Positions 16,965-25,900 of a stretch of 64,000 bases of DNA are shown here, in pieces. The position numbers and the translations under genes were made by a program. Location of the stretch: contig NZ_WOFH01000012.1 in assembly GCF_009733595.1 (NCBI RefSeq), positions 62,001 to 126,000 on the forward strand. The letters run 5' to 3'. Every line of letters begins with the position of its first letter. Position 1 is the first letter of the stretch. The notes under the pieces are model-generated. The model was given only the letters and a program-made list of their open reading frames with translations. It ran no database searches and was not told the DNA's origin. Source of the DNA: Actinomadura litoris (GTDB lineage: Bacteria; Actinomycetota; Actinomycetes; Streptosporangiales; Streptosporangiaceae).

Positions 16965-17010
16965 TCAGGACCCTACTGATCAGGGCTCTGATCAGGGCCT
17001 ACTGGTCCGT
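16959..17010. repeat. Triplicated TGATCAGG at the proS 3' end
   Basis: Around and after the proS stop codon the motif TACTGATCAGG occurs twice, and CTGATCAGG a third time within some 35 bases, then a fourth decayed CTACTGG. Each copy contains the palindrome TGATCA and an in-frame-capable TGA. It lies between the convergent proS and DUF6328 genes. Confidence 0.6.
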
Positions 17011-17493
17011 CTCGCGGTCCGCTGACAGCCGGGTCAGGTAGGGCTGGACGAACCACGCCCACGCGCACAGCGCCAGCACCGCCGCGGCCGTGACCACCGC
17101 CGCCGCCTCCGCCGCGAGGGTCCACACGATCAACGTGGTGGAGGCGGTGATCGACACCGCCAGCGCGAACCCGCCGAGGATCCCGAACCGGTTGGCGCGC
17201 CGGATCAGCAGGTCCTTCTGCCCCAGCTGGAACAGGATCCGGTGCTGGAACACCGGGGCGATGAAGCAGATGGACGCGAGCGCCGCCCCGAACAGCGCGA
17301 CGTAGAACAGTGTCCTGCCGGTGCGGTCCACCTTGTCGAACCCCGCCGCGAACGGGACCGTCAGCAGGAACGCGAACAGCACCTGGACACCGGTGACCGC
17401 GACCCGGAAGCCCTGGAGCAGTTCCATCAGCTGCCGGTCGAGCCGTTCGTGCCGGGTCTCGCGCCGGGGCTTGGACTCGGGATCATCGCTCAT
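16999..17493 (-). CDS. DUF6328 family membrane protein
   Basis: 164-aa protein with a charged cytoplasmic N-terminus (about 40 residues, with ETRHERLDRQLMELLQGFR), then four hydrophobic helices. The segment VAVTGVQVLFAFLLTVPF and the spacing of the four helices match the actinobacterial DUF6328 family. No enzymatic motif is visible. The ATG at 17493 has AAAGGGAT upstream. It is last in a run of minus-strand genes that starts with the CBS-domain protein. Function unknown. Confidence 0.8.
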   Translation of the reverse strand: MSDDPESKPRRETRHERLDRQLMELLQGFRVAVTGVQVLFAFLLTVPFAAGFDKVDRTGRTLFYVALFGAALASICFIAPVFQHRILFQLGQKDLLIRRANRFGILGGFALAVSITASTTLIVWTLAAEAAAVVTAAAVLALCAWAWFVQPYLTRLSADRETDQ

Positions 17494-17507
17494 GAAGATC
17501 CCTTTAC

Positions 17508-17522
17508 CCGGCGGAACGCCGG
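17508..17522 (-). terminator. Small hairpin after SpoIIE phosphatase gene
   Basis: CCGGCG-GAA-CGCCGG perfect stem directly after the phosphatase stop, immediately before the DUF6328 ribosome site. May terminate or attenuate read-through between the two genes. Confidence 0.35.
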
Positions 17523-17533
17523 TCAGTCGCCGG

Positions 17534-19540
17534 TCAGGCGAGTGTGGGCGGCTCCACACGCAGGGCGAGGATCGAGACGTCGTCGCGAAGGTCGCCGTCG
17601 CAGAACTCCAGCAGCGCCTGCTCGACCGCGCCGAGCATCGTCTCCAGCGGGGCGGCGGCGTGCGCCGCCAGCGCCTCCAGGAGCCGCTCCTGGCCGAACT
17701 CCGTCCGCATGAGGTCGCACGCCTCCAGCACCCCGTCGGAGTGCAGGACGATGGTGTCGCCGACGCCGAGGTCGAGCGTGTCGAGCCCGGCGTCGAAGTC
17801 CTCGAACAGGCCGAGCGGCACGCCGCCCTGCGCCGTCGTCCTGATCACCCCGTCCGCGCGCACGACGACCGCCGGGGGGTGCCCGGCGGTGCCGATCGAG
17901 ACGCCGACGTGCTCGGTGCGCACCTCCAGCCCGGCCATGATCGCGGTGACGAAGCGGTCCTCGTCCAGCAGCGCCTCGTTCACCATGGCGAGGATCTCGC
18001 CCGGCCCGGTCTTCCACCGCGCCGCGAGCCGCACGCAGTGCCGCGCGGCCGAGGTCACGGCCGCGGCCTCCTCGCCCTTGCCGCACACGTCGCCGAGGAC
18101 GAGGCCCCAGCCGCCGCCCTCGGTGCGGAACACGTCGTAGAAGTCGCCGCCGACCTCGGCGCCGCGCGTCGCGGTCATGTAGCGCGCCGCCACGCTCACG
18201 CCGGGGATCGCCGGCAGCGCCTTCGGCAGCAGCCCGGCCTGGAGCGTCTCGGCGACCTCGGCGCGGCGCCGGTACAGCCGCGCCGCCCGGATCACCAGCG
18301 CCAGGTACCGGCCGAGCCGCTGGACGACGCCGAGGTCCATCAGGTCGAACGGCCCGTACTCGCCGCTCGCCGCGAGCGTGATCGCGCCGATGCAGCGGTC
18401 GCCGTCCTCGATCGGGACGCACAGCAGCGACGTCGCGCCGATCATCGCGCAGACGGGCGTGCCGTCGGGGGAGGAGCCGAGCAGGTCGAGGTTCTCGATG
18501 TGCGGGCGCAACGCGCTCTGCCGGGTCGTGAACACGGTCTGGGGAAGCGTCCCGGCCGCCGGTTCGATGTCGCCCAGCATCTGCAGGGCCTCCGTCGACC
18601 GCTCGTCAGCCGGGCCCATCACGACCTGGCGGCGCAGCACGGCGGTGGCGCCGGAGGGCTGCACGCCGCCCGGCGGGCCCGCGGCCTGGCCGGCGCCGTT
18701 GGGGCCGGTCAGGTCGATGAACGCCCAGTCGGCCAGCTCGGTCGCCAGCAGCCGGGCGCAGCGCCGCACGGCGACGGTCTCGTTGAAGACCGGCTCGTCG
18801 AGCAGCAGCTCGCTGGCGGTGGCGAGGACGTCCATCCGGTGGACGATCGTCGCGACGGCCTCGTCGTCGCCCGGCCCCGCCATCGCCGCCCGGGGCGTCT
18901 TCGGCTGCTTGGGGGCGCCCAGGGCCGACTGCTGCGAGGCGTCCCGGGTGCCGGACGCGCCCTCGGCGGGGGTGTTCGTCGGGCCCGCGGCGACCACGAC
19001 CATCGGGTCGGGCTCGCCGCGGATCCACACCCGCGCCAGCGTCACGACCGCGTCGATCGGGCGGTCGCGGCCGAGGAAGCGGACCGGGACGCGGCTGCGG
19101 CGCCCCGTCCGGACCACGGCCGCGAGCTGCGAGCGCACCGCCGCCCGGGTCGCCAGGTCGCAGAACGCCGTGAACTGCTTTCCGGACACGTAGCCGGAGG
19201 AGGTGCCGAGCAGCGCCGCCGCCTGCCGGTTGACGCGCCGCACGCTGGTGTTGCGGTCGAGCAGGAACAGCGGGACGGGCGCGTCCTGGAAGACCGTCCG
19301 CAGCACCCGCCGCTCGTTCTCGGCGGCCGCCGAGCCGCTCTGCTCGGCGCCCTGCTCCGCGCCCATCGTGCGCAGCGCGGTCAGCGCCAGCTCCAGTTCC
19401 ACCAAGGCGGCGTCGAGCGTGGCCCGCAGATCGGGCTTGGGCATTCCGGCGGCTTGGCGCAGCTCGCCGATGCGCCCCTCCAGGTCGGAGATTTCCCTCA
19501 ACAGGGTCTCCGGTTCCAACTGGTCGGGCTGGTCCTGCAT
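17534..19540 (-). CDS. PAS-GAF-SpoIIE protein serine phosphatase
   Basis: 668-aa PP2C-type regulator of the RsbU/SpoIIE class, which dephosphorylates STAS anti-sigma-factor antagonists. Residues 1-70 form a probable coiled coil, 75-180 a PAS sensor, 235-425 a GAF sensor and 426-668 the phosphatase. Metal-binding residues are in GGDFYD (464-469) and GDVCGKG, with TAGHPP, LHSDGVLEA and DDVSIL downstream. No transmembrane segment, so the sensed signal is internal. ATG at 19540 is chosen for GAGGGAG just upstream. STAS and kinase partners are not adjacent but occur at 38.2-39.3 kb. Confidence 0.9.
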   Translation of the reverse strand: MQDQPDQLEPETLLREISDLEGRIGELRQAAGMPKPDLRATLDAALVELELALTALRTMGAEQGAEQSGSAAAENERRVLRTVFQDAPVPLFLLDRNTSVRRVNRQAAALLGTSSGYVSGKQFTAFCDLATRAAVRSQLAAVVRTGRRSRVPVRFLGRDRPIDAVVTLARVWIRGEPDPMVVVAAGPTNTPAEGASGTRDASQQSALGAPKQPKTPRAAMAGPGDDEAVATIVHRMDVLATASELLLDEPVFNETVAVRRCARLLATELADWAFIDLTGPNGAGQAAGPPGGVQPSGATAVLRRQVVMGPADERSTEALQMLGDIEPAAGTLPQTVFTTRQSALRPHIENLDLLGSSPDGTPVCAMIGATSLLCVPIEDGDRCIGAITLAASGEYGPFDLMDLGVVQRLGRYLALVIRAARLYRRRAEVAETLQAGLLPKALPAIPGVSVAARYMTATRGAEVGGDFYDVFRTEGGGWGLVLGDVCGKGEEAAAVTSAARHCVRLAARWKTGPGEILAMVNEALLDEDRFVTAIMAGLEVRTEHVGVSIGTAGHPPAVVVRADGVIRTTAQGGVPLGLFEDFDAGLDTLDLGVGDTIVLHSDGVLEACDLMRTEFGQERLLEALAAHAAAPLETMLGAVEQALLEFCDGDLRDDVSILALRVEPPTLA

Positions 19541-19669
19541 CTGGCTCCCTCTAGTCCGCGAGGCACGGTGAAACCAGATCGGCACGTGCTCTGGTCGTGG
19601 CGACCCCACGATCTTGCGGGCCGTTGTGCGCAGCTTATTCCCGTCCAGCGTATGCGTCCTAGCGACGTG

Positions 19670-20626
19670 CTAAGAGAGGCCCTGGTCGCCGACGATCCGC
19701 TGCGCGAGCGCGGTGAGCTTCACGTGGCGGGTCTGGGAGATGCGCCTCATCTCGGCGAACGCCTCGTCGGCGTCGCAGCCGAGCGCGTGCATGAGGATGC
19801 CCTTGGCCTGGTCGACGACCGCGCGGGCATGGACCGCCTCCTGCAGCTGAGCCGCCGTGCGGTGCGCGTCCTCGTACTGGAGGGTGTTGGTCACCGCCGC
19901 GCTGCCCTGCGCCATCAGCAGCGCCGCCAGGGCGTGCCGCCCCGGGCCGAGCGCGCCCGGCGCCACCCCGTACAGCGTGAGCGTGACCAGGACGGGCGGG
20001 TTCAGATGCGGGGTGGTGGTGAAGCAGCGGACGCCGCGGCGCAGCATGTCGGCCATCGCCTCGGGCCAGCGGGTCTCGGCGAGGATGTCGTCGGAGCTGG
20101 CCGTGCGGCGGCCGAGCGCCACGTCGAAGATCGGGCCGCGGCCGCGCGCGAGCTGCCGGTCGGTGACCTCGGCGAGGTCGGGATGGCTGGCGGCGGCGGC
20201 CAGCGGCTCCAGCAGCTCGAACGGCCCGGGAGCCGCGGTCTCCGCGTCCGGCGCGGGCGGCGGGACGTGCGGCACGGCCAGGTCGACGCCCGCCGGTCCG
20301 GGCAGGCCGGGCGGCGGGACGGCCACGGCCGCGTCCGGTGGGAGTCCGGCGGCCTCGAACGGCAGGTCGGGGGCCGGGGACGGCCCGGCTCCGGGGGCGT
20401 TCGGCAGGGCCCAGCGCACGCTCGCGGCGCCCGCGCACCCCGGGACGGCCCGGGACGCCAGCTCGGTGACGCGGTGCAGGGTGCCCACGTCCGAGGACTC
20501 CCCGACCATGCCCAGCCGGGCGATCTCCAGCGCGAGCTGGTCGGTCAGGACGGTCTCGGTCGCTCTCACACTCTCGACCGTATCCTGCCCGATCGTCCTA
20601 CCGCGCCGCCGCTCTCCACACTCCAT
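19670..20626 (-). CDS. GAF-ANTAR domain regulator
   Basis: 318-aa protein. Residues about 20-225 resemble a GAF-type sensor interrupted by a long Pro/Ala-rich insertion (about 70-150). The C-terminal 60 residues are an ANTAR RNA-binding domain with the hallmark VDQAKGILMHALGCDADEAFAEMRRISQ. ANTAR proteins bind paired RNA hexaloop stems to prevent transcription termination. The ATG at 20626 lies seven bases after the CBS gene stop, so the two are probably co-transcribed. No obvious double-hairpin ANTAR target was located in the window. Confidence 0.85.
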   Translation of the reverse strand: MECGERRRGRTIGQDTVESVRATETVLTDQLALEIARLGMVGESSDVGTLHRVTELASRAVPGCAGAASVRWALPNAPGAGPSPAPDLPFEAAGLPPDAAVAVPPPGLPGPAGVDLAVPHVPPPAPDAETAAPGPFELLEPLAAAASHPDLAEVTDRQLARGRGPIFDVALGRRTASSDDILAETRWPEAMADMLRRGVRCFTTTPHLNPPVLVTLTLYGVAPGALGPGRHALAALLMAQGSAAVTNTLQYEDAHRTAAQLQEAVHARAVVDQAKGILMHALGCDADEAFAEMRRISQTRHVKLTALAQRIVGDQGLS

Positions 20627-20633
20627 GATCGCC

Positions 20634-21092
20634 TCAGTTGTTCGGTGGGGCCTTGCAGATCGCGGGCAGCGGCCCGCCGGCCCCGTCGACTCCCCCCGCC
20701 CCGTCCACCCCCCAGTCGCCGTCCACGAGGGCCAGGTCGCCGATGGAGACGATCCCGATCGGGCGGTGGAAGGTGTCCACGACCGGCAGCCGCCTGACCG
20801 CGCGCTCCCGCATGAGGCGGACCGCGGTCGCGGTGTCGTCCTCGGGGTGCAGGATGGCCAGTTCGGCGGTGCACACGTCACCGAGCGGCGTCAGCGCGGT
20901 GTCGCGGTGCTCCGCGACCGCGCGCACCACGATGTCGCGGTCGGTGACGACGCCGCAGAGCCGTCCGGCGTAGGTGACCAGGACGTCGCCGATCGCCTCG
21001 TCCCGCATGACGCGGGCGGCCTCGTCGAGTGTCGCGTCGAGGGGTAGAGCCATGGGAGCCACGGTCATGACGTCGCTCACTCGTCGTGGCAT
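20634..21092 (-). CDS. CBS-pair domain protein
   Basis: 152-aa protein made essentially of a tandem CBS pair. The first starts VSDVMTVAPMALPLDATLDEAARVMRDEAIGDVLV with GVVTDRDIVVR. The second ends VRRLPVVDTFHRPIGIVSIGDLA. Such pairs bind adenosine nucleotides and sense energy or redox state. The tail after residue 130 is a Gly/Ala-rich repeat (DWGVDGAGGVDGAGG). ATG with GGAGGAT ten bases upstream. It is followed within seven bases by the ANTAR regulator, which suggests a shared signalling role. Confidence 0.87.
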   Translation of the reverse strand: MPRRVSDVMTVAPMALPLDATLDEAARVMRDEAIGDVLVTYAGRLCGVVTDRDIVVRAVAEHRDTALTPLGDVCTAELAILHPEDDTATAVRLMRERAVRRLPVVDTFHRPIGIVSIGDLALVDGDWGVDGAGGVDGAGGPLPAICKAPPNN

Positions 21093-21226
21093 CGCGTGCT
21101 CATCCTCCCGGTAGCCGGCGGCTCGCGTTGGCCCGTGCCGCCCGTGTACCCACGGTCGGCACGCCTATGCGGACCGATGCGGCGGCGACCGGGTCGCGCC
21201 CCGGGGCGGCTGCGCGTCGCCGCTGG

Positions 21227-21637
21227 TCAGAAGCCGAAGACCGTCCCGGTACGGGAGTGCATGACGCAGTCGTTGCCGAACTGGGAGCGGAAGCTCACCG
21301 GTGTGCCCCGCCAGCTTCCGCGCGCCTGCGCGACGACGGGGGAGTACTGCGCGGTGCAGACGCGCCCGTCCGGGTCGTGGACGAGGCGGCCGCCCGCGCG
21401 GCGCAGTTCGGCGCAGGCCGGCGCCGCGCGGGGGTGGCTGCCGCCCGCCGGGTCGCAGCGCAGCGTCACGCTCCTGGTGCCGGACGCGTCGTGCCCCGGA
21501 TACGTCAGCGTGAGCCTCAGCGACGTCCGCGGCGCCTCGGACGCGTCCGCCGGGACGGCGGGGCCGAGCGCCACGGCGGCGGACAGGGCGGTGGACAGGG
21601 CGGTGGACAGGGTGGCGAGGACGGCGATGCGCGGCAT
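21227..21637 (-). CDS. Subtilisin-inhibitor-like (SSI) secreted protease inhibitor
   Basis: 136-aa secreted protein of the Streptomyces subtilisin inhibitor family. The signal peptide (residues about 1-32) contains a short repeat ALSTALSTALSAA. The mature domain has the family pattern SVTLRCDPAGGSHPRAAPACAEL, two disulfide pairs' worth of cysteines, and the reactive loop at VCTAQYSP, where the SSI scissile position (P1) is Ala and P1' is Gln. Classical SSI has Met at P1, so the target spectrum should differ. ATG at 21637 has GGGAG eight bases upstream. The natural target is unknown; two subtilases (mycosins) are encoded elsewhere in the window. Confidence 0.88.
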   Translation of the reverse strand: MPRIAVLATLSTALSTALSAAVALGPAVPADASEAPRTSLRLTLTYPGHDASGTRSVTLRCDPAGGSHPRAAPACAELRRAGGRLVHDPDGRVCTAQYSPVVAQARGSWRGTPVSFRSQFGNDCVMHSRTGTVFGF

Positions 21638-21791
21638 ATCGGCACTCCCGGGTGTCGGACGAACTATCACTCACTGTATTCGTCGCGACACCCGGTGTGC
21701 CGGAAAATGGGCGACCCCGCAGTCACGGGGGAACTGCGGGATCGCGTCCAGGGGGAGGGGCGAAGAGGCGGGGTGTAGGGGGCGGGACTGG

Positions 21792-22436
21792 TCAGGCGGC
21801 GAGGATGTGGGCCCTGCGGTGGTCGGCGAGGGCCTCGCGGAGCTGCTTGCGGCCCCGGTGCAGGCGGGACATCACCGTGCCGATGGGGGTGCCCATCATC
21901 TCGGCGATCTCCTTGTAGGGGTAGCCCTCGACGTCGGCCAGGTACACCGCGTCCCGGAAGTCCTTCGGGAGGGCGCGCAGGGCGGCCACGACCCCGGAGT
22001 CGGGGATGTGGTCGAGCGCCTCGCTCTCGGCCGAGCGGAAGCCCGACGCGTCGGCCTGCGCCTGGGCGATCTGCCACTCCTCCAGCTCCTCGGAGCCGGC
22101 GCGCTGGGGCTCGCGCTGCTTCTTGCGGTAGGTGTTGATGAAGTTGTTGGTGAGGATGCGGTGCAGCCACGCCTTGAGGTTCGTGCCCTCCTGGAACTGG
22201 TGGAAGTTGACGTAGGCCTTGGCCAGCGTCTCCTGGACCAGGTCCTCGGCGTCGGCGCTGTTGCGGGTCATCCGCACGGCGCTCGCGTAGAGGGGGTCGG
22301 CCAGCGGCAGGACGTCGCGCTCGTAGCGCTCGGTCTTCTCGTGGCTCTGGGTCTTGTGGTCGTGGGTCCCGCGGTGCTCGGTCTTCGCGCCGTGCTCGGC
22401 CGGCCGGCGGACAGGCATGGTGACGGCGGTCATCAT
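21792..22436 (-). CDS. sigR: SigR-like ECF RNA polymerase sigma factor
   Basis: 214-aa group IV sigma factor. Region 2 (RMTRNSADAEDLVQETLAKAYVNFHQF, then GTNLKAWLHRILTNNFINTYRKKQREP) is the strongly conserved form of the SigR/SigH class that controls the thiol-oxidative stress response. Region 4 is ALPKDFRDAVYLADVEGYPYKEIAEMMGTPIGTVMSRLHRGRKQL. Before region 2 is a histidine-rich stretch of about 25 residues. Two ATG codons lie in tandem (22436, 22433); GGGGAG five bases before the second favours that one. The usual zinc anti-sigma partner RsrA is not downstream: the next minus-strand gene is the SSI inhibitor 150 bp away. Confidence 0.88.
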   Translation of the reverse strand: MMTAVTMPVRRPAEHGAKTEHRGTHDHKTQSHEKTERYERDVLPLADPLYASAVRMTRNSADAEDLVQETLAKAYVNFHQFQEGTNLKAWLHRILTNNFINTYRKKQREPQRAGSEELEEWQIAQAQADASGFRSAESEALDHIPDSGVVAALRALPKDFRDAVYLADVEGYPYKEIAEMMGTPIGTVMSRLHRGRKQLREALADHRRAHILAA

Positions 22437-22942
22437 CACTCCCCGTTGGTCGTGACCCGTGAGGGCCGGTTGCTGGCGCGCGTTCGGGGGCGCGCGCGGT
22501 CCGGGCGGACGAGCCGCCCCCCGTGCTGGGTGGTACGTGCCACCGTTCCCGACGGGTTCGGAACCGGCCTGCGGACGCGGTGCAGCGACGAACTCTTCCT
22601 CGCGGCGCCGTGCCGTTCTCCTGGGGCCTCCTGGGAGGGCCGGCATCGTGTGGGGACCGGCCCCGCGTGAGCGGGCCGGGTGTTCGCGCGGGCCGGTGCC
22701 GCCAGGCGACCCCGGAGTCCGGGACGTCGCGGGCTTGGCCGGTCAGGCGCTTCCACTCGTCAGTGGTGGTTCCCGTCTTGTAAGACGCCCGGGGAGGGCT
22801 CAAGGGTTGCGTGTCGTCCATCACACCGCCCCACCGGATGGTAAAAGCGCTCCCAACCGGCGATATAGGGCGGCGTGGGATGGGAAGGCGAGGGCCCCGG
22901 CCGGTGGGGTGGTTCCCGGCCGGGGCCCTCGGTCTCTCCGGA
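22437..22942. other. 506-bp region upstream of the sigma factor gene
   Basis: Long leader of the sigR-like gene (transcribed leftwards), bounded on the right by the carboxypeptidase terminator. The frame of the sigma gene stays open upstream to about 22646 but the translation looks non-coding. A near-palindrome GGTGGTACGTGCCACC lies at 22529-22544 and is followed on the minus strand by GGGAAC at 22550-22545, an ECF-like -35 element; no matching -10 is clear. No GGAAT-N18-GTT SigR-type promoter was found. No further gene is supported here. Confidence 0.45.
22890..22930 (-). terminator. Strong terminator after M14 carboxypeptidase
   Basis: Perfect 15-bp inverted repeat: GAGGGCCCCGGCCGG at 22890-22904 and CCGGCCGGGGCCCTC at 22916-22930, loop 11 nt. 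It begins 13 bases after the carboxypeptidase stop. There is no T-run on the minus strand, as often in GC-rich actinomycetes. Confidence 0.75.
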
Positions 22943-25900
22943 TCAGCCGAGCAGGTGATCCAGGGCCCGGCGCACGAGGGCCCGCTGCTCCTCCGGAGTC
23001 CCGGCCTGCTCGGCGCCGAAGCCGAGCAGGACGGAGTCCCTGGTCGCGACCGCCGCGACCGAGTCGATCAGCGCCTGCGACCGCCTGAACTCCGACGCGT
23101 TGCCGGGGCTCCCGGCCGGGGCGCCCTGGACGGTCCAGGGGCCGAGCCCGGTCTCGAAGCCCTCCGCGTCGAGCTGGCCGCCCACCGTGGTGACCTTGGT
23201 GTCGTCCACGAACAGCCCGGCGCCGCCGGTGCCGGGGTCGCTCACGTAGCTGAGGGAGACCTCGACCTTCTTGCCCGCGTAGGCGGACAGGTCGAACGAG
23301 GTCGGCACCCAGCCGTTGGAGTTGCCCGTGATGGCGTTCCAGCTACCGGAGGTCCCCGCGGCGCTGCAAGGCGTCCCTCCCGTGATGTAGTGCTTCAGGA
23401 ACGGATGCAGGGTGAGCAGGTAACCCTGTTCGCACTCGGCGGGGACGGTGGCGCGCGTCCGGCCGTTGCGGTCGGGCAGCGTGGTCCAGTCGTCGGCGCC
23501 GACGGTGTGCGCCTCCAGCACGATGTTGTCGAAGCCCGTCTCGGTGCTGTAGGAGAGCTGGGCCTGGAGGGCGGGGGCCTGCGCCGCCGTGACGGACGTC
23601 AGGTCCACCGTGCGGGTGAGGCGCCGGTAGAGCGAGTCCTGGTGCGCGCCCGCCACGTACCACTGGCCCTCGACCGGCTCGCTGGGCGCGGCGGCGCCCA
23701 GGTAGTCCCCGGCCTTCCAGCTCCTGAACTGCGGGAAGTCCTTCTCCGGCAGGACCGTCGAGGTGACCTGGAATCCGCCCGCCTCGTTGAGGGGGTTCGT
23801 CGGGGTCCCGCTCAGGCCGGTCGTGAGGCCGTCGAACGGGCGCTTCGTGCCGGTGAACTGCTTCGGCGCTCCCACCAGCTGCCGATCGTAGGCGCCGAGG
23901 TAGTACTGGAAGAAGTCGTCCGACAGCAGTTCGCAGTCGTCGCGGTAGTTGCCGGAGACGACGCACGGCTTCTCTGGGTGGCCCTTCAAGCCGTAGTAGA
24001 TGCCGCCGCCGTTCACCTTGCTGAGCTGCCCGAAGTAGCCGCTCGTCTCACCGGTGTGGAGCAGCTTTCCGCCCTCGTTGAGGTAGGAGCGGACCGACAG
24101 CACCAGATCCTTCGCGCGGTCGGCCACCTGGGCGTCGTGGGCGTCGCCCTGGTGGGTCCTGACCGGGTCGTCGGCCGCGTCCTGCGTCAGGCGGTTGTCG
24201 CCGAGGTACCAGACGACCGCCTTGAAGTGCTTCAGGACGCCGAGACTGCTCGGCGCGCCCTGCTTGTCGATGTCCCAGACGAGCGGCTTGTGCTCGGCGG
24301 ACCTCACCAGCTCGGCGTACTGCCGCGCGTAGAGCGGCGCGTTCGTCCCGGCCGGGTAGGTCGGGTTGACGCCCCGGTAGTCCTCGTCCGCGATCACCAG
24401 GACGTCGGCGCCGTGCCGGGCCTGGACCGTGTAGGTGAAGTGCTTGCTCTCGACGCGCTTCCCGGCCTTCTCGCCGGTGAACCACACCTCGACCTTGTCG
24501 CCCGGCCTCTGCCCGGTGACCTTGCCCCGGTACTCGGCGTAGTAGTTGTCGTTCTCGTCCCCGAACCGCTCACCGCCGCGCCATTCGCGGGCGCCGTCCT
24601 GCCGGACGCGTCCGTCGTTGATCCGGTAGTTGAGGTCCCGGTTCCGCACGGACCGGCGGATGTAGGACGAGACCTCCTGGGTGGAGCCGAGGGACGTGGA
24701 GAACGGGCTGGTCTCGAAGTCGGGGGCGACGCGTCCGACGGAGGACACGGGGTTGTCGGGCGTCTGCGCAGACTTGCCCACGGAGAGGGCGAACGGCAGG
24801 TTCTTCTGGAACTCGTGCGCGATCAGCCGTTCGTCGTCGGGGAACTCGAAGATGCTGCCGCACTTGTCGGGCGTCCACTGGTCGTCGGGGAAGGTGTTGG
24901 CGGCCGTCCGGCACGTCGCCATCTCCGGGGTGATCGACAGCGAGCCGTACCTGTTGTCGGCCTCGCCGTCGGTGTCGCCGTTGGTGGTGTAGAGCTGCGC
25001 GCCGAGCTCCGGGGTGTACCCGGGGACGGCCGGGTGGTCGATGTCGCCCAGCAGGGCGTCGTGGATCACGTCGTCGGGGCTGCGGGTGAGCGCCTGCCAG
25101 CCGACGCCGTGCAGGAGCAGTTCCGCGGCCGAGTGGTAGTTGACGAGGTAGGTCGGGCGGACGCGCTCGTAGAGGCCCGTCTGCGCCCTCGTCTCCGGCT
25201 CGGACGCGGCGGAGGGCCCGCGGAAGGTCTCGCTGGTCGGCTGCGGGGACGAACCCTCGTTGTCGTAGCCCCAGTGGTAGGAGAAGTTGCGGTTCAGGTC
25301 GATTCCGTCACCGGTCGTTATCTTGCCGTCGCCGTTGTTGTCCCGGGCGTTCTTGCGCCAGAGCCGGAAACCGTCGGTGAAGGTCAGGTCGTACCCGTCC
25401 ACGTTGACGACGGGCAGGAACCACAGCTCCGTCGTATCGACGATCTTGGTGAGTTCCGGGTCCTTGCCGTAGCCCTCGACGTAGTGGTGCAGAAGGCGGC
25501 GGACCATTTCCGGGGTTATCCACTCGCGCGCGTGCTGCGTCCCCTGGTAGACGACCACGGGGCGCGTGTGGTCCTTGAGCGTCGCGACGCCCTTGCTGAC
25601 GCGGACGGCGGTGATGGGCTTGCCCTGGACGCTCGTCCCGAGGTCCACCGCTTTCGCGATGGAGGGGTGGTCGGCGGCGACCTTCACCAGCTCGTCGTGG
25701 ATGTTCCCCGCGCCGCTGTAGGGGCGGAACACCTTCGGCGGGGCGGCCTTGAGGCGCTGCGCGACGTCCTTGCCCTGCACCTTCTTCACCGTGAGGGGCA
25801 GGCCCTGCCTGGCGAGCGCGGTCGCCTGGACGCCGTTCATGACGGCCTCCACGTGCAGGCGGCCGCCCTGGCCCTTGCCGATCGTGACGTCCTCCCGGTC

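Noticed and set aside
22434..22646. N-terminal extended form of the sigma factor
   Set aside because: Long SigR isoforms are known in Streptomyces, but the extra 70 residues here are Pro/Arg-rich, without start and ribosome site, and look non-coding.
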